A stretch of DNA of 64,000 nt from Ceratotherium simum simum (GCF_000283155.1 NW_004454197.1:17227659-17291658), one strand, 5' to 3'. Numbered from the stretch's first letter, positions 16,001 to 27,900 are shown. Notes: a model not told the origin generated them from the letters alone. Translations and numbers: made by a program.

Positions 16001-18567
16001 CACGGGCTTGTTTCCAGTCTGGAAAGCGCTGGCCTCCTGCGCCAGCTGCCCCGGCGGGGCTCAGATTTCCTCCACGGCAACAGCAGGGCATGCTCCCGGG
16101 GTACTCGGTGCCAGGCTAATGGTCACGTGTCACAAACCCCCTGACCCCTCACCACAGCCTGGCCAGGTCGATTCTGTTATCATACCCTTTCACAGATGGG
16201 GAGACCGAGGCTCCAGGGCACACAGCCAGCAGGGGCGGAGCTGAGATGCCAGCCCGGATGGTGCGTTCCCCACTTCCGGGGAGCCCGGGTCTCCCTCGGG
16301 CACGCGCACGTCTCCGTACACGTGCTGCGGAAACCTGCTCTCTGCCCAGGAGGCGGTGTGTTGTAGTGGAAAGAGGTGGAGAGATCCAGGTTCCTGGCTC
16401 TGCCTCAGAGTCTTTCTGAGCCTCAGTTTCCCAATCTGTAAAATGGTGACAGTGTTTCTCTAGGGTGGTTCCAAGGGTTTAGATGAGATCGCATGATAAG
16501 GACACAATAGAAATGTTTGTTTTGCTTTTCTTGGTCTAAGTTGTTTGCAAATTTCTGCAACAGAATTTTAAAAATATATGCACTAAAAGAATTCCAGACA
16601 ACATGGGAGCCATGCATCCAGATTATTCTAAAGTGTGTGACTAACACAACGGCTGCCCTTGTACTGTGCACAGGAGTTAATCTGGCCGTGTTTCCCGTCA
16701 CCGGTGTGTGCACGTGTGTGTGTCTGTGTGTGCACGTGTGTGTGTGCACACTCTTAGCTTCTCTTTTCTTCACTGCCTCTGAGCAAGTCCATCGGGGGAG
16801 CGGTGTGGGGTGGGAGGAGGGCTGCTGGACACCTGCTCTTCTGTGGAGGACTTCGCCTCTGTCTTCCCCAGGTTTTCACCTTATTTATTTCCCGGAAACT
16901 CTCCTCCTCCACCAGGTTGGGGCCCAGGGTGGGCAGAGTCACAGGCAGCCAGTCAGGGCCCTTGCCCTCCACCTTGCCCGGCAGGCGGGTGCCTCACACC
17001 CGGCTCAGCGTGTGAGAACTGGTTATTTTTACCGGCCCCAGCGGGACGTGATGCCACTGTGGAAGGAAGCTTCTCCGGAGAAGCGGCCTGACGCTGAGCC
17101 ACGCAGGCTCCCCCCTCCGTCTCCTTCACACCCAGGCCCCCCTTGGTGCACAGCACTTCTGGAGGCTGGGAGGGGTGTGCAGGCTCCGACTCTGGTCACA
17201 GGCTCTCTGGGCCACAGCCCCCAAGGAACCAGCAGAGAGGGGGCCTTAGGCTGCAGAGAGTGGGGAGCAGGAGCCCTGGGTTTGCGGCAGGCCCGGCTGG
17301 CTCCAGGCTCTGCAGCTTTCCCAGGGGTGCTCTGCCTGCCCCAGGCTCTAGGACCCTCCTACCAAACGCCAGCAGAGGTCCAGCAGTCCTAACCTCGCAC
17401 CCCAGGCCAGGCAACTCCGGTGCGTCAGCCTGCCCCTGGCCTGGTGCCCCAGTGCTGGCCGCGGGGTGCCGCCAGCCCCCCTGGGGCCCGTCTCCTTCAC
17501 CGCCCAGTGCCCCAGGCCGTGCTCTTCCAGGCCTCACCCCGGCATGGAGCTCGGCTCTGCGCCTCCCGCCTGGCGCCTGGGACTCGGGCTGCCCGCCCTC
17601 GGGGCTCCTTGGACCCACGTGCGCCGTGCACCCGCCGGTCACCCCACCTCGCGTGCCGGCCCCGCCCTGAGCCCCTCACCCCAGCCCTCTGTCCCCGGGC
17701 CCCCTCGGCGTCGCCCGGGCCTCCGCGGCCCGCACAGCCGCGCTCTCCGCTCCTCGGGCGGCTCGGCGCCTGCCCCCAGGTCTCCTAGACGCGCCCCTCC
17801 TGATGCTTCCCGCCGGGAGGGGCCTCCCCAAACCGTTTCTAGCTGCAGCCTGTTCTGTCCCTTGACAGAAAGTATTCAGTTCAAATGGTTAATTTGGGAG
17901 GGGCCGATTTCCCTGCTGGACTGAGGCTCCGTGGGGTCGAGATCCCACCTGCCTGCGGCCCCCGCACCCCGGCGCCGGATGCCAGGCACGGCGGGGGGGG
18001 GGTCGGGGGGCGGTGCTGGTCCGCGTCTACACCTGCGCCGCGGCCTCCCCGGAGCCTCTCCTCACCGTCCGGGCAGGGCGCGGGCTCACCTTTCTGGTTC
18101 GTCAGGACAGCGGTCCGAGCTCCGGGACAGCAGGGCCGGCCTTTCGCGGGCCGGGCGGGATGCCTGGGGTGCCTTCTCCCTGAGGGTGGACACGGAGGGC
18201 AGAGACCTCCCTCAGCACGCTTGCGGACACCGTGGGGTGGGTCTGGGCAGGAATGACTGGAGTGGGCTTCAGCTCCCAAGGCCAGGGGTCAGGAGCATTT
18301 ATTCAAGGAAACCCAGGACGGGCTGGGCTATGGGGGGGCCCAGGAAAGGGCGGGCCTTGGGGGAATTATTGTTCACAAATAACAAAGCCAGGGCCGGCCC
18401 GTGGCTTAGCGGTGAAGTGCTCGTGCTCCGCTGTTGGCCGCCCGGGTTCGGATCCCGGGCCCGCACAGAGGCGCCGCGAGTCTGGCCATGCTGAGGCCAC
18501 GTCCCACATACAGCAACTAGAAGGATGTGCAACTATGACATACAACTATTTACTGGGGCTTTGGGGG

Positions 18568-18614
<47 letters not shown>

Positions 18615-20475
18615 AAATAACAAAGCCGGTGTAGCGAGATTCCCTCCAGAATATGTCTTCCTCATGTTCCCGCCGAGAAACGGTTCAGTACCGTCACTCG
18701 GACGTGTCTGTGCCTTTTGACACAGTCCTTCTCCCCTTGGCAATCTAGCCTAAGAAAATAATCCTAAATATGGAAAAGGTTTTATGTACACATGTGCTTT
18801 TCACCACATACTTAAAATTGTGCAAAGTTGTGAACAATCTAAATGTCTAAGCATGTCAGTTCATCATAGCATATTCACTCTTTGGCAAGTTATACCTAAA
18901 AATGTTAGTTAATAACACCACTTTGGAGAGCATGCTCAAGATACTCCTAAGTGAAACTTTATGGGGAAAGGTCTTCACTAAATTGTCATTAAAGTAACAC
19001 TGGTGACCTCTAACACGTCCACAAATAAAGGTCTGATAAATCCTGGTAAGTCCGCTATGGACGGTGTTTATGAGGAATTCTAATCACTGCATTTCACATT
19101 ATATATGCAGCAACTATAGAAATTGCAGAAACTATAGAAAACGAATACTTCCTACTGCTCAGAGATCATTGCTGTTGACAGTCTGGTGTAAATGCTTTCA
19201 GAATAATCTCAGTCGTAAGTATTTTTGGTGATTATAATAATATAGTGATAAATAATAGAGACACAACATTGAACATACAGAGATTTATCAATTACAAAAA
19301 CGCTAGCATGGGCCGCCCTGTGGCTTAGCAGTTAAGTGTGCACTCCGCTACTGGCGGCCCGGGGTTGGAACCACGGGCGCACACTGACGCACTGCTTGTC
19401 CGGCCATGCTGAGGTGGCGTCCCACATACAGCAACTAAAAGGATGTGCAACTATGACATACAACTATCTACTGGGGCTTTGGGGAAACAAAAAAGGAGGA
19501 AGATTGGCAATAGATGTTAGCTCAGAGCCAGTCTTCCTCAGCAAAAAAAAAGAGGAGGATTATCATGGATGTTAGCTCAGGGCTGACCTTCCTCACACAC
19601 ACACACACAAAAATAAATAAATAAATAAATAAACACACTAGCATTCAAAACTCAAAAGAAATAAACAAAATGTTGAACATGGCTATTCTTGAGTCATGAA
19701 ATTATGGGTGTTTTTCACTCCTGTATTTCTATACTCTCAACTCCAATAAATGTTAAAATAACCATAACCCCCAAAACAAAAAATAGAAGTAGGCAGTTTC
19801 TAGAGGGTTTGGCAAGAGAAAAAGCTCAAAATACTCAGCTATCTGAACCAAGGAAGGCAGGAGAACTAAATATTCACATCCACAGAGGTGCAAGGACCAT
19901 CCCCCCACTTCTAAAGACACGCAAACACGCCCCCAGCACACACCCTCTCATCCCATCTGCCACAGGTATTTACTGTGCGTGAGATTTGGGATGTTCACAC
20001 TCAGAGGGTTTACTAACTAATGTATTTATTTAGTCAACATAAATTTACTGCATGACATAGGTACCACAGCTCGGCTCCAGAACTTCTAGCCGGATGGGAC
20101 TAGGCGTATGAAGCAATCCAGCTGGGAGGTTGTGTGTTTGCAGGGTAAGCACACCGCTTGTCTGTAGCTCGTGTGCTCGTTTTGTGGATTGGCGGCTGTG
20201 GCTGGGGATCGTGGGGTCTAAAGCTCCCAGGCCACCCTTAGTGCTGCCACTGTGCATAGAGGTGCCTCACAGAGTTGACAGTGAGAGCCTGTCTTTCCAG
20301 GCCCAGGACTGCCTGAGGGGGGCCTGCCCCCAACATTTCCTGATTCCGACCTTCCCAGACACTGAAATCCCTGCTCAGGCACCAGCACCCTGGGGACGGC
20401 CGTACCTTCTGCGGAGAAGATGGAGAAGCAGAGAAGCAAGATGCAGAGCAGGCTGGAGAGGATGAGAAACCTCAT
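12948..20475 (-). CDS. GPR15LG: GPR15 ligand (GPR15L, formerly C10orf99), complete three-exon coding sequence
   Basis: Exons 20406-20475, 18090-18179 and 12948-13033 join in phase 1 at both junctions to give 81 codons plus stop, the length I recall for the human protein. Seen: start [20 protein letters not shown], a classic signal peptide ending near SAEG; a basic mature peptide with adjacent cysteines PCCP (exon 2) and a CRQC pair (exon 3); and the C-terminus [10 protein letters not shown]. Known: a small secreted cationic peptide of gut, cervical and skin epithelium that activates the T-cell homing receptor GPR15 through its C-terminal tail, with reported antimicrobial activity. The CC...CxxC pattern is kept. 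Exon 2 differs greatly from the human sequence I remember, while exons 1 and 3 are similar. A TATA box precedes exon 1. No disabling change seen. Confidence 0.93.
13535..13865 (+). repeat. Old L1/HAL1-like fragment in GPR15LG intron 2
   Basis: AT-rich stretch with 'ctggaaacaatctgaatatcctacagtac' and 'gaaatggttaattggtaatggt', resembling the 3' part of an old L1-type ORF2. The family is not certain. Confidence 0.4.
13888..14118 (+). repeat. MIR SINE
   Basis: Long MIR copy in GPR15LG intron 2: 'tagttaagagcagagaatctgaagccaga', CTAGCTGTGTGACCTT, 'taacctctctgtgatt', 'gtgaggattaaatgaatta'. Confidence 0.85.
14415..14940 (+). mobile_element. Ancient MaLR/MLT1-type LTR, family not firmly assigned
   Basis: LTR-like architecture in GPR15LG intron 2: 'caagatgtgggtctgtttcc', 'ctgggctggcctggtggcctgctttggcc', 'ggaggatgagagaccatgtgg', an AATAATAAAGACTTG signal and a 'ttgttacgcagctatggctaac' end. 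Confidence 0.5.
16360..16508 (+). repeat. MIR SINE fragment
   Basis: 'gtgttgtagtggaaagagg', 'cctcagtttcccaatctgtaaaatgg' and 'gatgagatcgcatgataa' match MIR. Confidence 0.75.
17380..18240. promoter_or_regulatory. Intragenic CpG-dense block over GPR15LG exon 2
   Basis: High GC with frequent CpG (e.g. 17690-17800 and 17940-18160), unlike the flanking intron. It includes exon 2. It could be an orphan CpG island or a local GC-biased patch. No promoter motif is clear. Confidence 0.55.
18090..18179 (-). CDS. GPR15LG: GPR15LG coding exon 2 (basic region with CC pair)
   Basis: Acceptor CCACCCTCAG, donor GTGAGC. 90 nt, phase 1 at both ends. Encodes an Arg/Pro/His-rich stretch, then [17 protein letters not shown]. 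The CC pair and terminal TNxKG align with the human protein as recalled; the rest is diverged. Confidence 0.88.
18391..18612 (+). mobile_element. Young ERE SINE with about 46-A tail and a perfect 15-bp target duplication
   Basis: Full tRNA-related ERE in GPR15LG intron 1, antisense to the gene. The tail is an uninterrupted A run (about 18568-18613). ACAAATAACAAAGCC flanks it on both sides (18375-18389 and 18613-18627), which is the signature of L1-driven target-primed insertion. It ends about 210 bp upstream of exon 2. Confidence 0.95.
19309..19634 (+). mobile_element. ERE SINE, long (two-module) form
   Basis: ERE head and body followed by the 3' module with two ATGTTAGCTCAG motifs and an AC/AAAT tail. 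Diverged target duplication: ACGCTAGCA left, ACACTAGCA right. In GPR15LG intron 1, antisense. Confidence 0.9.
20406..20475 (-). CDS. GPR15LG: GPR15LG coding exon 1 (signal peptide)
   Basis: ATG at 20473-20475 in context CCACCATG. 23 codons plus one base, ending AGAAG before the donor GTACGG. Encodes nearly the whole signal peptide. Confidence 0.94.
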
Positions 20476-20550
20476 GGTGGGGTGGCTGAATCTCACGTCC
20501 TGGGGAGGCAGCTGTGCCACAGAATTCCTCCCTCAGGGCCACCTTGGACA

Positions 20551-20556
20551 TTTATA
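20551..20556 (-). promoter_or_regulatory. GPR15LG: GPR15LG TATA box
   Basis: On the minus strand the sequence reads CTCTATAAATG, about 76 bp upstream of the ATG. This predicts transcription starting near 20520-20530 and a 5'UTR of about 45-55 nt. A TATA promoter suits a tissue-restricted secreted peptide. Confidence 0.7.
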
Positions 20557-20934
20557 GAGTGACAGGGAGAGGTATTTCCTGATGGGCAGGGCACCAGCAG
20601 CCTTGGAAATTTCATGAAGGGTAGAGTCAGCCCCTCCCAAGAGGGAAAAACCAGCTTTTCAAGAAGTTGAGTGCATTTAGTGAGCTGTAACACACGGAGC
20701 TGTAAATGCCCAGCCCAAGAGCTCGCAGCGCTGGCCTCAGTGGTCAGAGCAGGAAACTCCTGCCAGGGAAGAGCCACTGCCCAGGGTTGAACGTTAACTT
20801 TTAGAGTCAGTAATAATTCCATCAAATACAGATCTTCCTGCTCATTCCTTAGATGTGGCAGGAGAAGGACCATAAAACCCTTTGCAAAGCCTCAGGGAAG
20901 AGTCCAGAGTAATTGGTGAAATGTAGGGAGCAGA

Positions 20935-21085
20935 CGGCTAGATTCAGACGCCCTGGGTTTCAGTCCTTGCTCTGCCACATCTCAGCAGTGTGACCTTGAA
21001 CTTGTCATTGAATGTCTGCCTCCCATCTGTGAAATGCGCACAGCGCTGCCTCTCTCTCCAGCCGGAAAGAGCACGTATGTGAGAA
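20935..21085 (+). repeat. MIR SINE fragment
   Basis: 'ctagattcagacgccctgggtttcagtcc', GCAGTGTGACCTTGAACTTG and 'cccatctgtgaaatg' match MIR. Confidence 0.75.
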
Positions 21086-22697
21086 GCCATTTGCAGCGGG
21101 GAGGGACACTGGTACAGCTATAAGGGAGCTGGGGCTGCAGCTGGACCCTGATGGGTGTTTAAGATGAAACGAAAGGGCACTTCAGGTACAGGATCGGCCT
21201 GAGCAAAGGCGTGGAGGAGGGGAACATCCTACGAGGGCAGGCACGGGGAAGAGTCCGCCAATGGGTGCAGGAGGCCCAGTTGTTACCTATTTGCTGGACA
21301 CATCCCGTGCGCTTGGCCCAGGGGACACGGAAGATGCTGTGCCTGGCCTCAGGACGATCTGTTGGTGGAGGCAGTCGTGCAGATACACAGAATTTGCGTT
21401 TGCCCTGTGATATCATGTCCATCTGCCCTTGCCTTAATAAGTCTGCCCTTCTCACCAAGGAGCTGGCTCTGGTTTCCAGCCTCAAGGGGCTCATGGGAAG
21501 ATGCTAGTATCTGGTTCAATTCCCCAGGGTCTCACTGGTTCCCAGCAGCCAGTTGAAATGTTCCCTGCTGCCCAAGACTGGTCAACGGGGCACTTCGCTG
21601 GCCCTCCTCCCATGCTAGGCATTAGAGACAATTTAGACCACATGCTCACACAGCTCAGTGAGCAAAGCAGAGGCCAGTGGATATTTCCACAGTCAGCCTG
21701 TATGCTTTTGTGCATTTACAAAAACGTTAAACCCAGATCACACAAAGAAACTTGTTGGGGCCACTGAGCTGAAGGACCGACCGTACGTCATCCTATGAGA
21801 GTCACCCACCCAGCCCCAGCCGGATTCCCTCTCCAAGCTGTGTTCTCAACCCTGATGGCTGTGCTGAGCGGGCAGTGGCCACGGCAGAGGGCATGGGCAG
21901 AGAGACCCAGGGGTCTACCCTGGACAACTCCAGAGCTGGTGCCAGGAGAGATTTGGGGGCAGCCAGTGTTGGAAGGAGGGTCAGGAAGAGGGCGGGTCTT
22001 GTCTCGGGGCTGCATTTGCCAGCCAGCACACTATTCTTACTTAGAGTGCGTGTTACAGGTCCATAACCTCAGCGAAGTTTCCTAAAGATACGACCTGAGA
22101 TTAGGATTACATCCATGGACCACGTCAAGGACTACCACCACGGTTTTATTTATTTTTATCCGGGGTCATTTGGGGTGCCACCACTGAGTTCTCTGGGCAA
22201 CAGCATACCTCTGGCTGCTACTCACCCAGTACCTGTCGTAACAGGTACTCTGCATTGGCATGGTCCTTTTTGCTTTCGGCAGACCATCATCGGAGGGGAA
22301 AAGAACCACCTACCTGGTAGGGGGAGCAGGGATTAGGTGAAATCTTCAAGCTGAACTTGAACTGCTCAGCAATGGGGCAGAAATCAGGAGAGACTCTCAG
22401 GCGAGTGAGGAAAGAGATTCCCCTGGATCCACTGTTCGACAAAGCCAGGACTCGGGTGACTTCCCCAGGACACTCAGCCACTCCGTCAGGGGGCCAGAAA
22501 GAGGTGTTAGGATCTCAGCCTAGCTTTTTGCTCACCACAGAACAGAGCTGTGAGGACACCGCACAGCCCCAAGCAGGGAGGACTGGCTGTCTCAGGGCTC
22601 TGTTCCCCACGCGCACACACGACTCACAGATTTGCAGGTGTTCCTCGGGCCAGATGTTTAATGGAAGAATAGATTCCGATGTCAGAACTCCACCTGC

Positions 22698-22919
22698 TTT
22701 TTATTTTTTATTTTTTTTATAATTTGTATTTATTTATTTTTTCCCCCAAAGCCCCAGTAGATAGTTGTATATCATAGCTGCACATCCTTCTAGTTGCTGT
22801 ATGTGGGACGTGGCCTCAGCATGGCCGGAGAAGCGGCGCTTCGGTGTGCGCCCGGGATCCGAACCCAGGCCACCAGCAGCGGAGCGTGCGCACTTAACCG
22901 CTAAGCCACGGGGCCGGCC
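22698..22919 (-). mobile_element. ERE SINE, minus orientation
   Basis: Inverted ERE ending CACGGGGCCGGCC, with an AT-rich tail at its left. Target duplication CTCCACCTGC at 22688-22697 and 22920-22929. Confidence 0.94.
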
Positions 22920-24367
22920 CTCCACCTGCCTTTTAAATGCTTATAAAAAAATCCTGAAGCAATCTATGCTGCATTAATGTAACGAACACAGCTTATAAAA
23001 TATAAGTTCCACCCCAAACCCTACTCTCCAGAGACAACCACTGTTCAGATTTTCACCTGCTTTTTAACATTTCAAAGAGAGCTGTCAACGTCTTACTTTA
23101 AAAAAGGAAGAAACACCTCTGGATCTTTAGAAAATTTGAAGTCTCATGTTGAGCTGAGCTGAGGGAGGTGAAAATGAGAAGCATTTTAACAGGAACACCT
23201 GTTAGTTTTAAGCATATGCAGTTTGGGTACAAAAATAATCAAATTTGAGGCTTTGAATAATTTCCAATGACGATTTTGAACCCTTGGCAGCCTTCCTGAG
23301 AAAAAAGTCTCCAGAGACACACCTAACACTCAGGGGAATTTACAAGGAAGAAACGCTTTTCAAATCAAATTTATGATTTCTAGTCAATTGGGAAAGTGCC
23401 TGAAGCGTCCCCACCCTCTGTGGTTAGAGCATGTTTGGCCTGCATCCCTCCCTTCACTCTTGGCCGCCACACTCTTCCAAAGGTGATGGGTCAGAAATGA
23501 CTCTCCCTCCTTTATTTGCTCAGCACATTGCAGCTCAGTTTACAGCAGAGGAAAGCCAGACTCCACGGGACCCTTCAGCTGTCTTCTCATTTGACTCTCC
23601 TCCAGCCTCAGGATGGCAAGCATGTCACTTCCATCTTGTAACAAAGGAAAGTGATGTTTCCCTTCACCTCACAGAGAGTGTTACGGCAACTTCTCACCTG
23701 GAACCAGGTCTGTCTGACCCCAGAGCTAAGGTTCTTTCCAGACGCTGGTTCCATGAGAGCCCATGAGTAGTAGAAAATAACCCACAATGTTGATATTCAG
23801 CTTACATACCGCCCCACAATTGTACCAAAAAATGATAGCTTCCTCTATGTTCTATAACTACTCCGAACTTCCTCCTAAGCCTCCGACCCATGGGGTCTTG
23901 CCTGCCTCTGGGCGTCCCGCTGCCAGGGTCAAGGCCGACCCCCCGCCCTCCGGGTCCCCTAGGTTCTCACTGATGCTGTCCACCCTCCCACTGTTGCTCC
24001 CGCCTCCTCCCCGTGGGTGCAGGCTATCCAGGCACAGGCACGGCTGTGGGCTACTCTGCCTCGCCATGGTGGCTGCTCCGTGGGGCTGTGCTGGGAAGTC
24101 ACCATCTCCTCCACGACACAGAGGCACCGGGGAGACGAGAGGGCGCTGCCTCTTCCATCCTGTGGCCACTCCACGTTGGTGCTGGGGTGCCTGTGAAGCC
24201 ACCATCTCTGAGTCCCTGATGGGAACAGTCCCTTGGCTTTCTGCTTTCCACCCTCTCTCTGGAGCTTCTGGCCTTTAGCCCCCACACCCACCCCATGGTT
24301 TTAGCCTGGAGTCGGGGCTCAGGACCCTTGTCTTCCATTTCTGTCTCTGTACCGCCCCTACACTTGT

Positions 24368-24482
24368 TAAAAGCACAGGCTCTAGAGCCACATGATCCAG
24401 GATCTAAGCAGAGCTCTGCCACGTTTCAGCTGTGTGATCCTGGACAATTTGCTCAACTTCTCTGTTCCTCAGTAAAACGGTA
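24368..24482 (+). repeat. MIR SINE fragment
   Basis: 'aagcacaggctctagagccacatgatcc', CAGCTGTGTGATCCTGGAC and 'ttctctgttcctcagtaaaacgg' match MIR. Confidence 0.75.
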
Positions 24483-24765
24483 GCTGAAGGTGAAGAACAG
24501 ATCCTTTTGATGAGAGTGTAATGCTACAGTGCTGTGCTTTAAGAAAATAATGTTCTGTCATATTAGGTGGTCTATTCCCAGGTGTGGGGTGCATAGCTCT
24601 CCCTCCCTTTTTCAGTAGCAACGTGTCTCCAAAAAATACCAACCTCTCACTTGTACTCAAGGATGTACAATGCTTCAAGGATGTACAATGCTTCTTTAAT
24701 AAGGAACAACGACTGTCTTTTCTTCCCACAACTCAGGGCAAAGAAAAAAAAAAAAAGACACTGAA

Positions 24766-24983
24766 GGGCCGGCCCCGTGGCTTAGTGGTTAAGTGCTCAC
24801 GTTCCGCTGCTGGCGTCCTGGGTTCGGGTCCCGGGCGCGCGCCCAGGCACTGCTTCTCCAGCCATGCTGAGGCCGCGTCCCACGTGCAGCAACTAGAAGG
24901 ATGTGCAACTATGACATGCAGCTGTCTGCTGGGGCTTTGGGGGAAAAATTTTAAAAATAAATAATAAAATTAAAAAAAAAGAA
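24766..24983 (+). mobile_element. ERE SINE
   Basis: Intact head and body with an A-rich tail. Target duplication AGACACTGAA at 24756-24765 and 24984-24993. Confidence 0.94.
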
Positions 24984-27900
24984 AGACACTGAAATTCTGG
25001 TCTAGATGACCGATTGTCAAGTCCACGCACAAGTGTGGATTTCGACGGGGAAGGGCGGAGGCCCAGCAGAGCAAGCGTGAGAGAGGGCAGCAGGAGGGAG
25101 GGCAGGGCCCAGGCTTCCTGCTCTCGCCAGCGCCCAGCTGGAGAAGTGCAGGCAGGGCTGGGATGGATCCTGTTTGTCGGCACCTGCCCTGAGTCCCGCA
25201 GGCCTGGCAGCAGGCTTCCCAGAAGAGAAGTATCACCTTCCCTTACTCTCACCCCACACCTAGCACCACCAGGACCAGGCGGGCGTGCAAGGTGTGGCCA
25301 GCACTGGCCACAGTGCTCTGCAGCAAACTTCAACCCTGCTGTCACTGCAGACACAGCATGTCAGGGCTGCAAGGACCTGGAAGGCTCTGGGTCCAGTTCC
25401 ACTCAGAGACGCGACGGGCCAAAGGCCACAGGGTGGAGAGATGTTCTGCTTGCCCTGGGTCTTTCTGCTAAGTTCCTAAAATCTGAAAAGCTTCTTTTAA
25501 AGTGTTTCGATGTATTTTCTCTCTGTATGTACCTTCCTTTTTAAAAAATTACTTAGGGGCAGCTAAAATACACTGAAAAAGATACTAAACACCCCATTCT
25601 CCTACCAAATGTCCATTTTTTTTCTGCCACTCAGAATTAAGAGCAATGAAAATCTTGTCGTAACTTCCCCAACTTTTTAAATGACGCTGCTACTTAAATG
25701 AGGTAGGTGATCACACTCCCATCTTTTCTGAGGCACCCAGTATGGTTAGAGTGACATAATTTGATTGTGAGCACACAAGCCAAGTCATAAACACATTTAG
25801 TTTGCAAGCAGAGGCTGGGTTCTCTGCAAAGTAGATCAGGATACTCCCCACGATCCCCTCACCCCCAAAGCAGGGAGTCCCCTCCAGCCACTAACCCTTC
25901 TGTGCTGGCGTGTGGAGGACACCCACGTTCCTGCAGGCCATCGGCACCACTGCCCCTCTCTGAACCCCTGCAGCAATTCATCTGGATAATGCTTTCGTAG
26001 TTTGTGGATTATGACTTCACGATTACCTTGGGTCATTTGCTGCTATTTCTCACATTTTTAACTTCGTGGCACCCAGTCGAGTGCCTAAGACGCATCTGCT
26101 GACTTCTCTCTTTTTCAAAAGAGTGATTTGTGAAGATGAACACTGCCGTGTTTGGGCCCTAAGTTCCCCACCTACAGTCAGGCCTTCTGTCTCCAGCACT
26201 CACTGCTCACATCCAGCAAGGCCAGCGGCCTCCTCTCACCACTAGCTCTCTCCTGGCTACCACCCACTACCTCTGCCCACCTTCCAGATGCTACCTTCCA
26301 GACTGATGTGTTACCTGCCAGGCTGTGACGGCAGGGCAGGAGGGTCTTACTCATCCTTGGTTCTGCCCACAGTTGGTGCTGAGTTAACTCCTTCAAAGAG
26401 TATCAAACTGAACAACCCTTAAATCCCTTACTCTCCTTATGAAGAGTCAGAGCCTACCAAACCACTAATGCTCTCAACTGCCACTGGTCTTCCTGTCTGG
26501 GAATCATTTTGCATTGCTGGGAAATCAGTCCACTCAGCCTGTATAAAGTACCTAACTGGGTGGGGCTAGCTTGTTTGAACTTTCTTGTGGAAGACTCCCT
26601 CTGAATCATCAGTAAAAGATACTCCTTTAGATACCTGTTCTTATAGGACAATGAACTATTAGACACGGAAAACAAACCACTGCAAAATACCATATTTCTT
26701 CAATTCGAAAACGCCACTGATTTTGATATGCTATTTGGTGACCCCCCCAAAAAAACCATGAAATTGAACACATTTCAGAAATGAAGTGTGAAAAATACTG
26801 CATTTTATAATTGAGGTAACATGGCTAATGAGCAAATAAAATTAAGACATCTAACACCCTTCCTGTGAGACCGTCATATGAACCTCGTCTCACCAAGCTC
26901 TGTGCTGCTATATAAAACGGCTCTGGGGTGGACAGGTGAGCAGCCCACGTGTTCCAGGCACACGGAAGGTTAGCCTGGAGGAATGATGGCCAGCCAACAC
27001 CACACCTACAGGTGATCCAGCAGCTTTCACAAAGTGCTCAGTGGAAAGCATTTGTTCTAAATGTTTAAAAATTGTTTCTAAACTTGTTCCTAGTTTTAAG
27101 GATGAATGTCATTTTGGTCCTGCCTGAATATATTAATTCTGCATTTCTGGGTGTAGCCATGGGGAACCCCAAGGCTTCTATCTGCATCCAATGAGGCTGC
27201 AACCCCTGCCCCCCCACCAACCTCTCAGCTGAAGGTGGAAGGCTGAGAGGCCCCTTAGCAAGACTAGTGATCCTCCGGGTGAGGAACCGATGCACGCTAT
27301 GAGTGGGGGAGAACTGGAATGCTGAGGCTGAGGGGAGACTGCAGGACCTGCACTTAGGCCAACTGGCCGGCAGCCCTGAGCAATACTAGCCAGAATGGTC
27401 CATATAATGTCCCCTCCCCATCAGACTTGATTTCATCTTTGCTTCTGGTATAAAATGTTCCTTTTGCTGTTTTCAAGTGTTAATACTGGGGGAACTTGCT
27501 CTGTCTTCCCGAACTGTTTCACAAAAGACAAAGACCTCAAGGTCATAACTTTTGTATCTTTCCCTGAAAAATGGCTTCCACTTTGAGTATTAGCTAACTG
27601 AGTACATTTAGGGAGGATTCCATCTTACTGATTACATCGCCCTTAAAGAAATGGTTTGATTTGTAGCTCCAAGTGGACTAGGCAATACAGAAAAGGACTT
27701 CCTGGTACATAAGAAACAGGATCTGGGCAAGCACAACATCATTACCATTTATCTTTCAGACACTGAGGCCAATCCCTTTTCATAAACACTAAAATTCTAA
27801 TGTTCTAGGTATTTTCAGTAAAATCTCAACCTATTTAATCTGTACAGTGCTTTTGTGATTCTCAAACAGGATTTCAGCCCTATGGCATTAATTACAAACT

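Noticed and set aside
18391..18480. tRNA-like head with A and B box resemblance, considered as a tRNA gene
   Set aside because: It is the tRNA-derived part of the ERE SINE. The same sequence recurs across the window with insertion duplications.
18232..18743. Frame with a poly-Lys (or poly-Phe) run
   Set aside because: It is the ERE body and its poly-A tail translated.
22734..22977. Repeated small frames with 'SRSAAGGLGSDPGRAP'-like text here and near 24.6, 31.2, 55.7, 57.3 and 63.4 kb
   Set aside because: All are translations of the ERE SINE, not a gene family.
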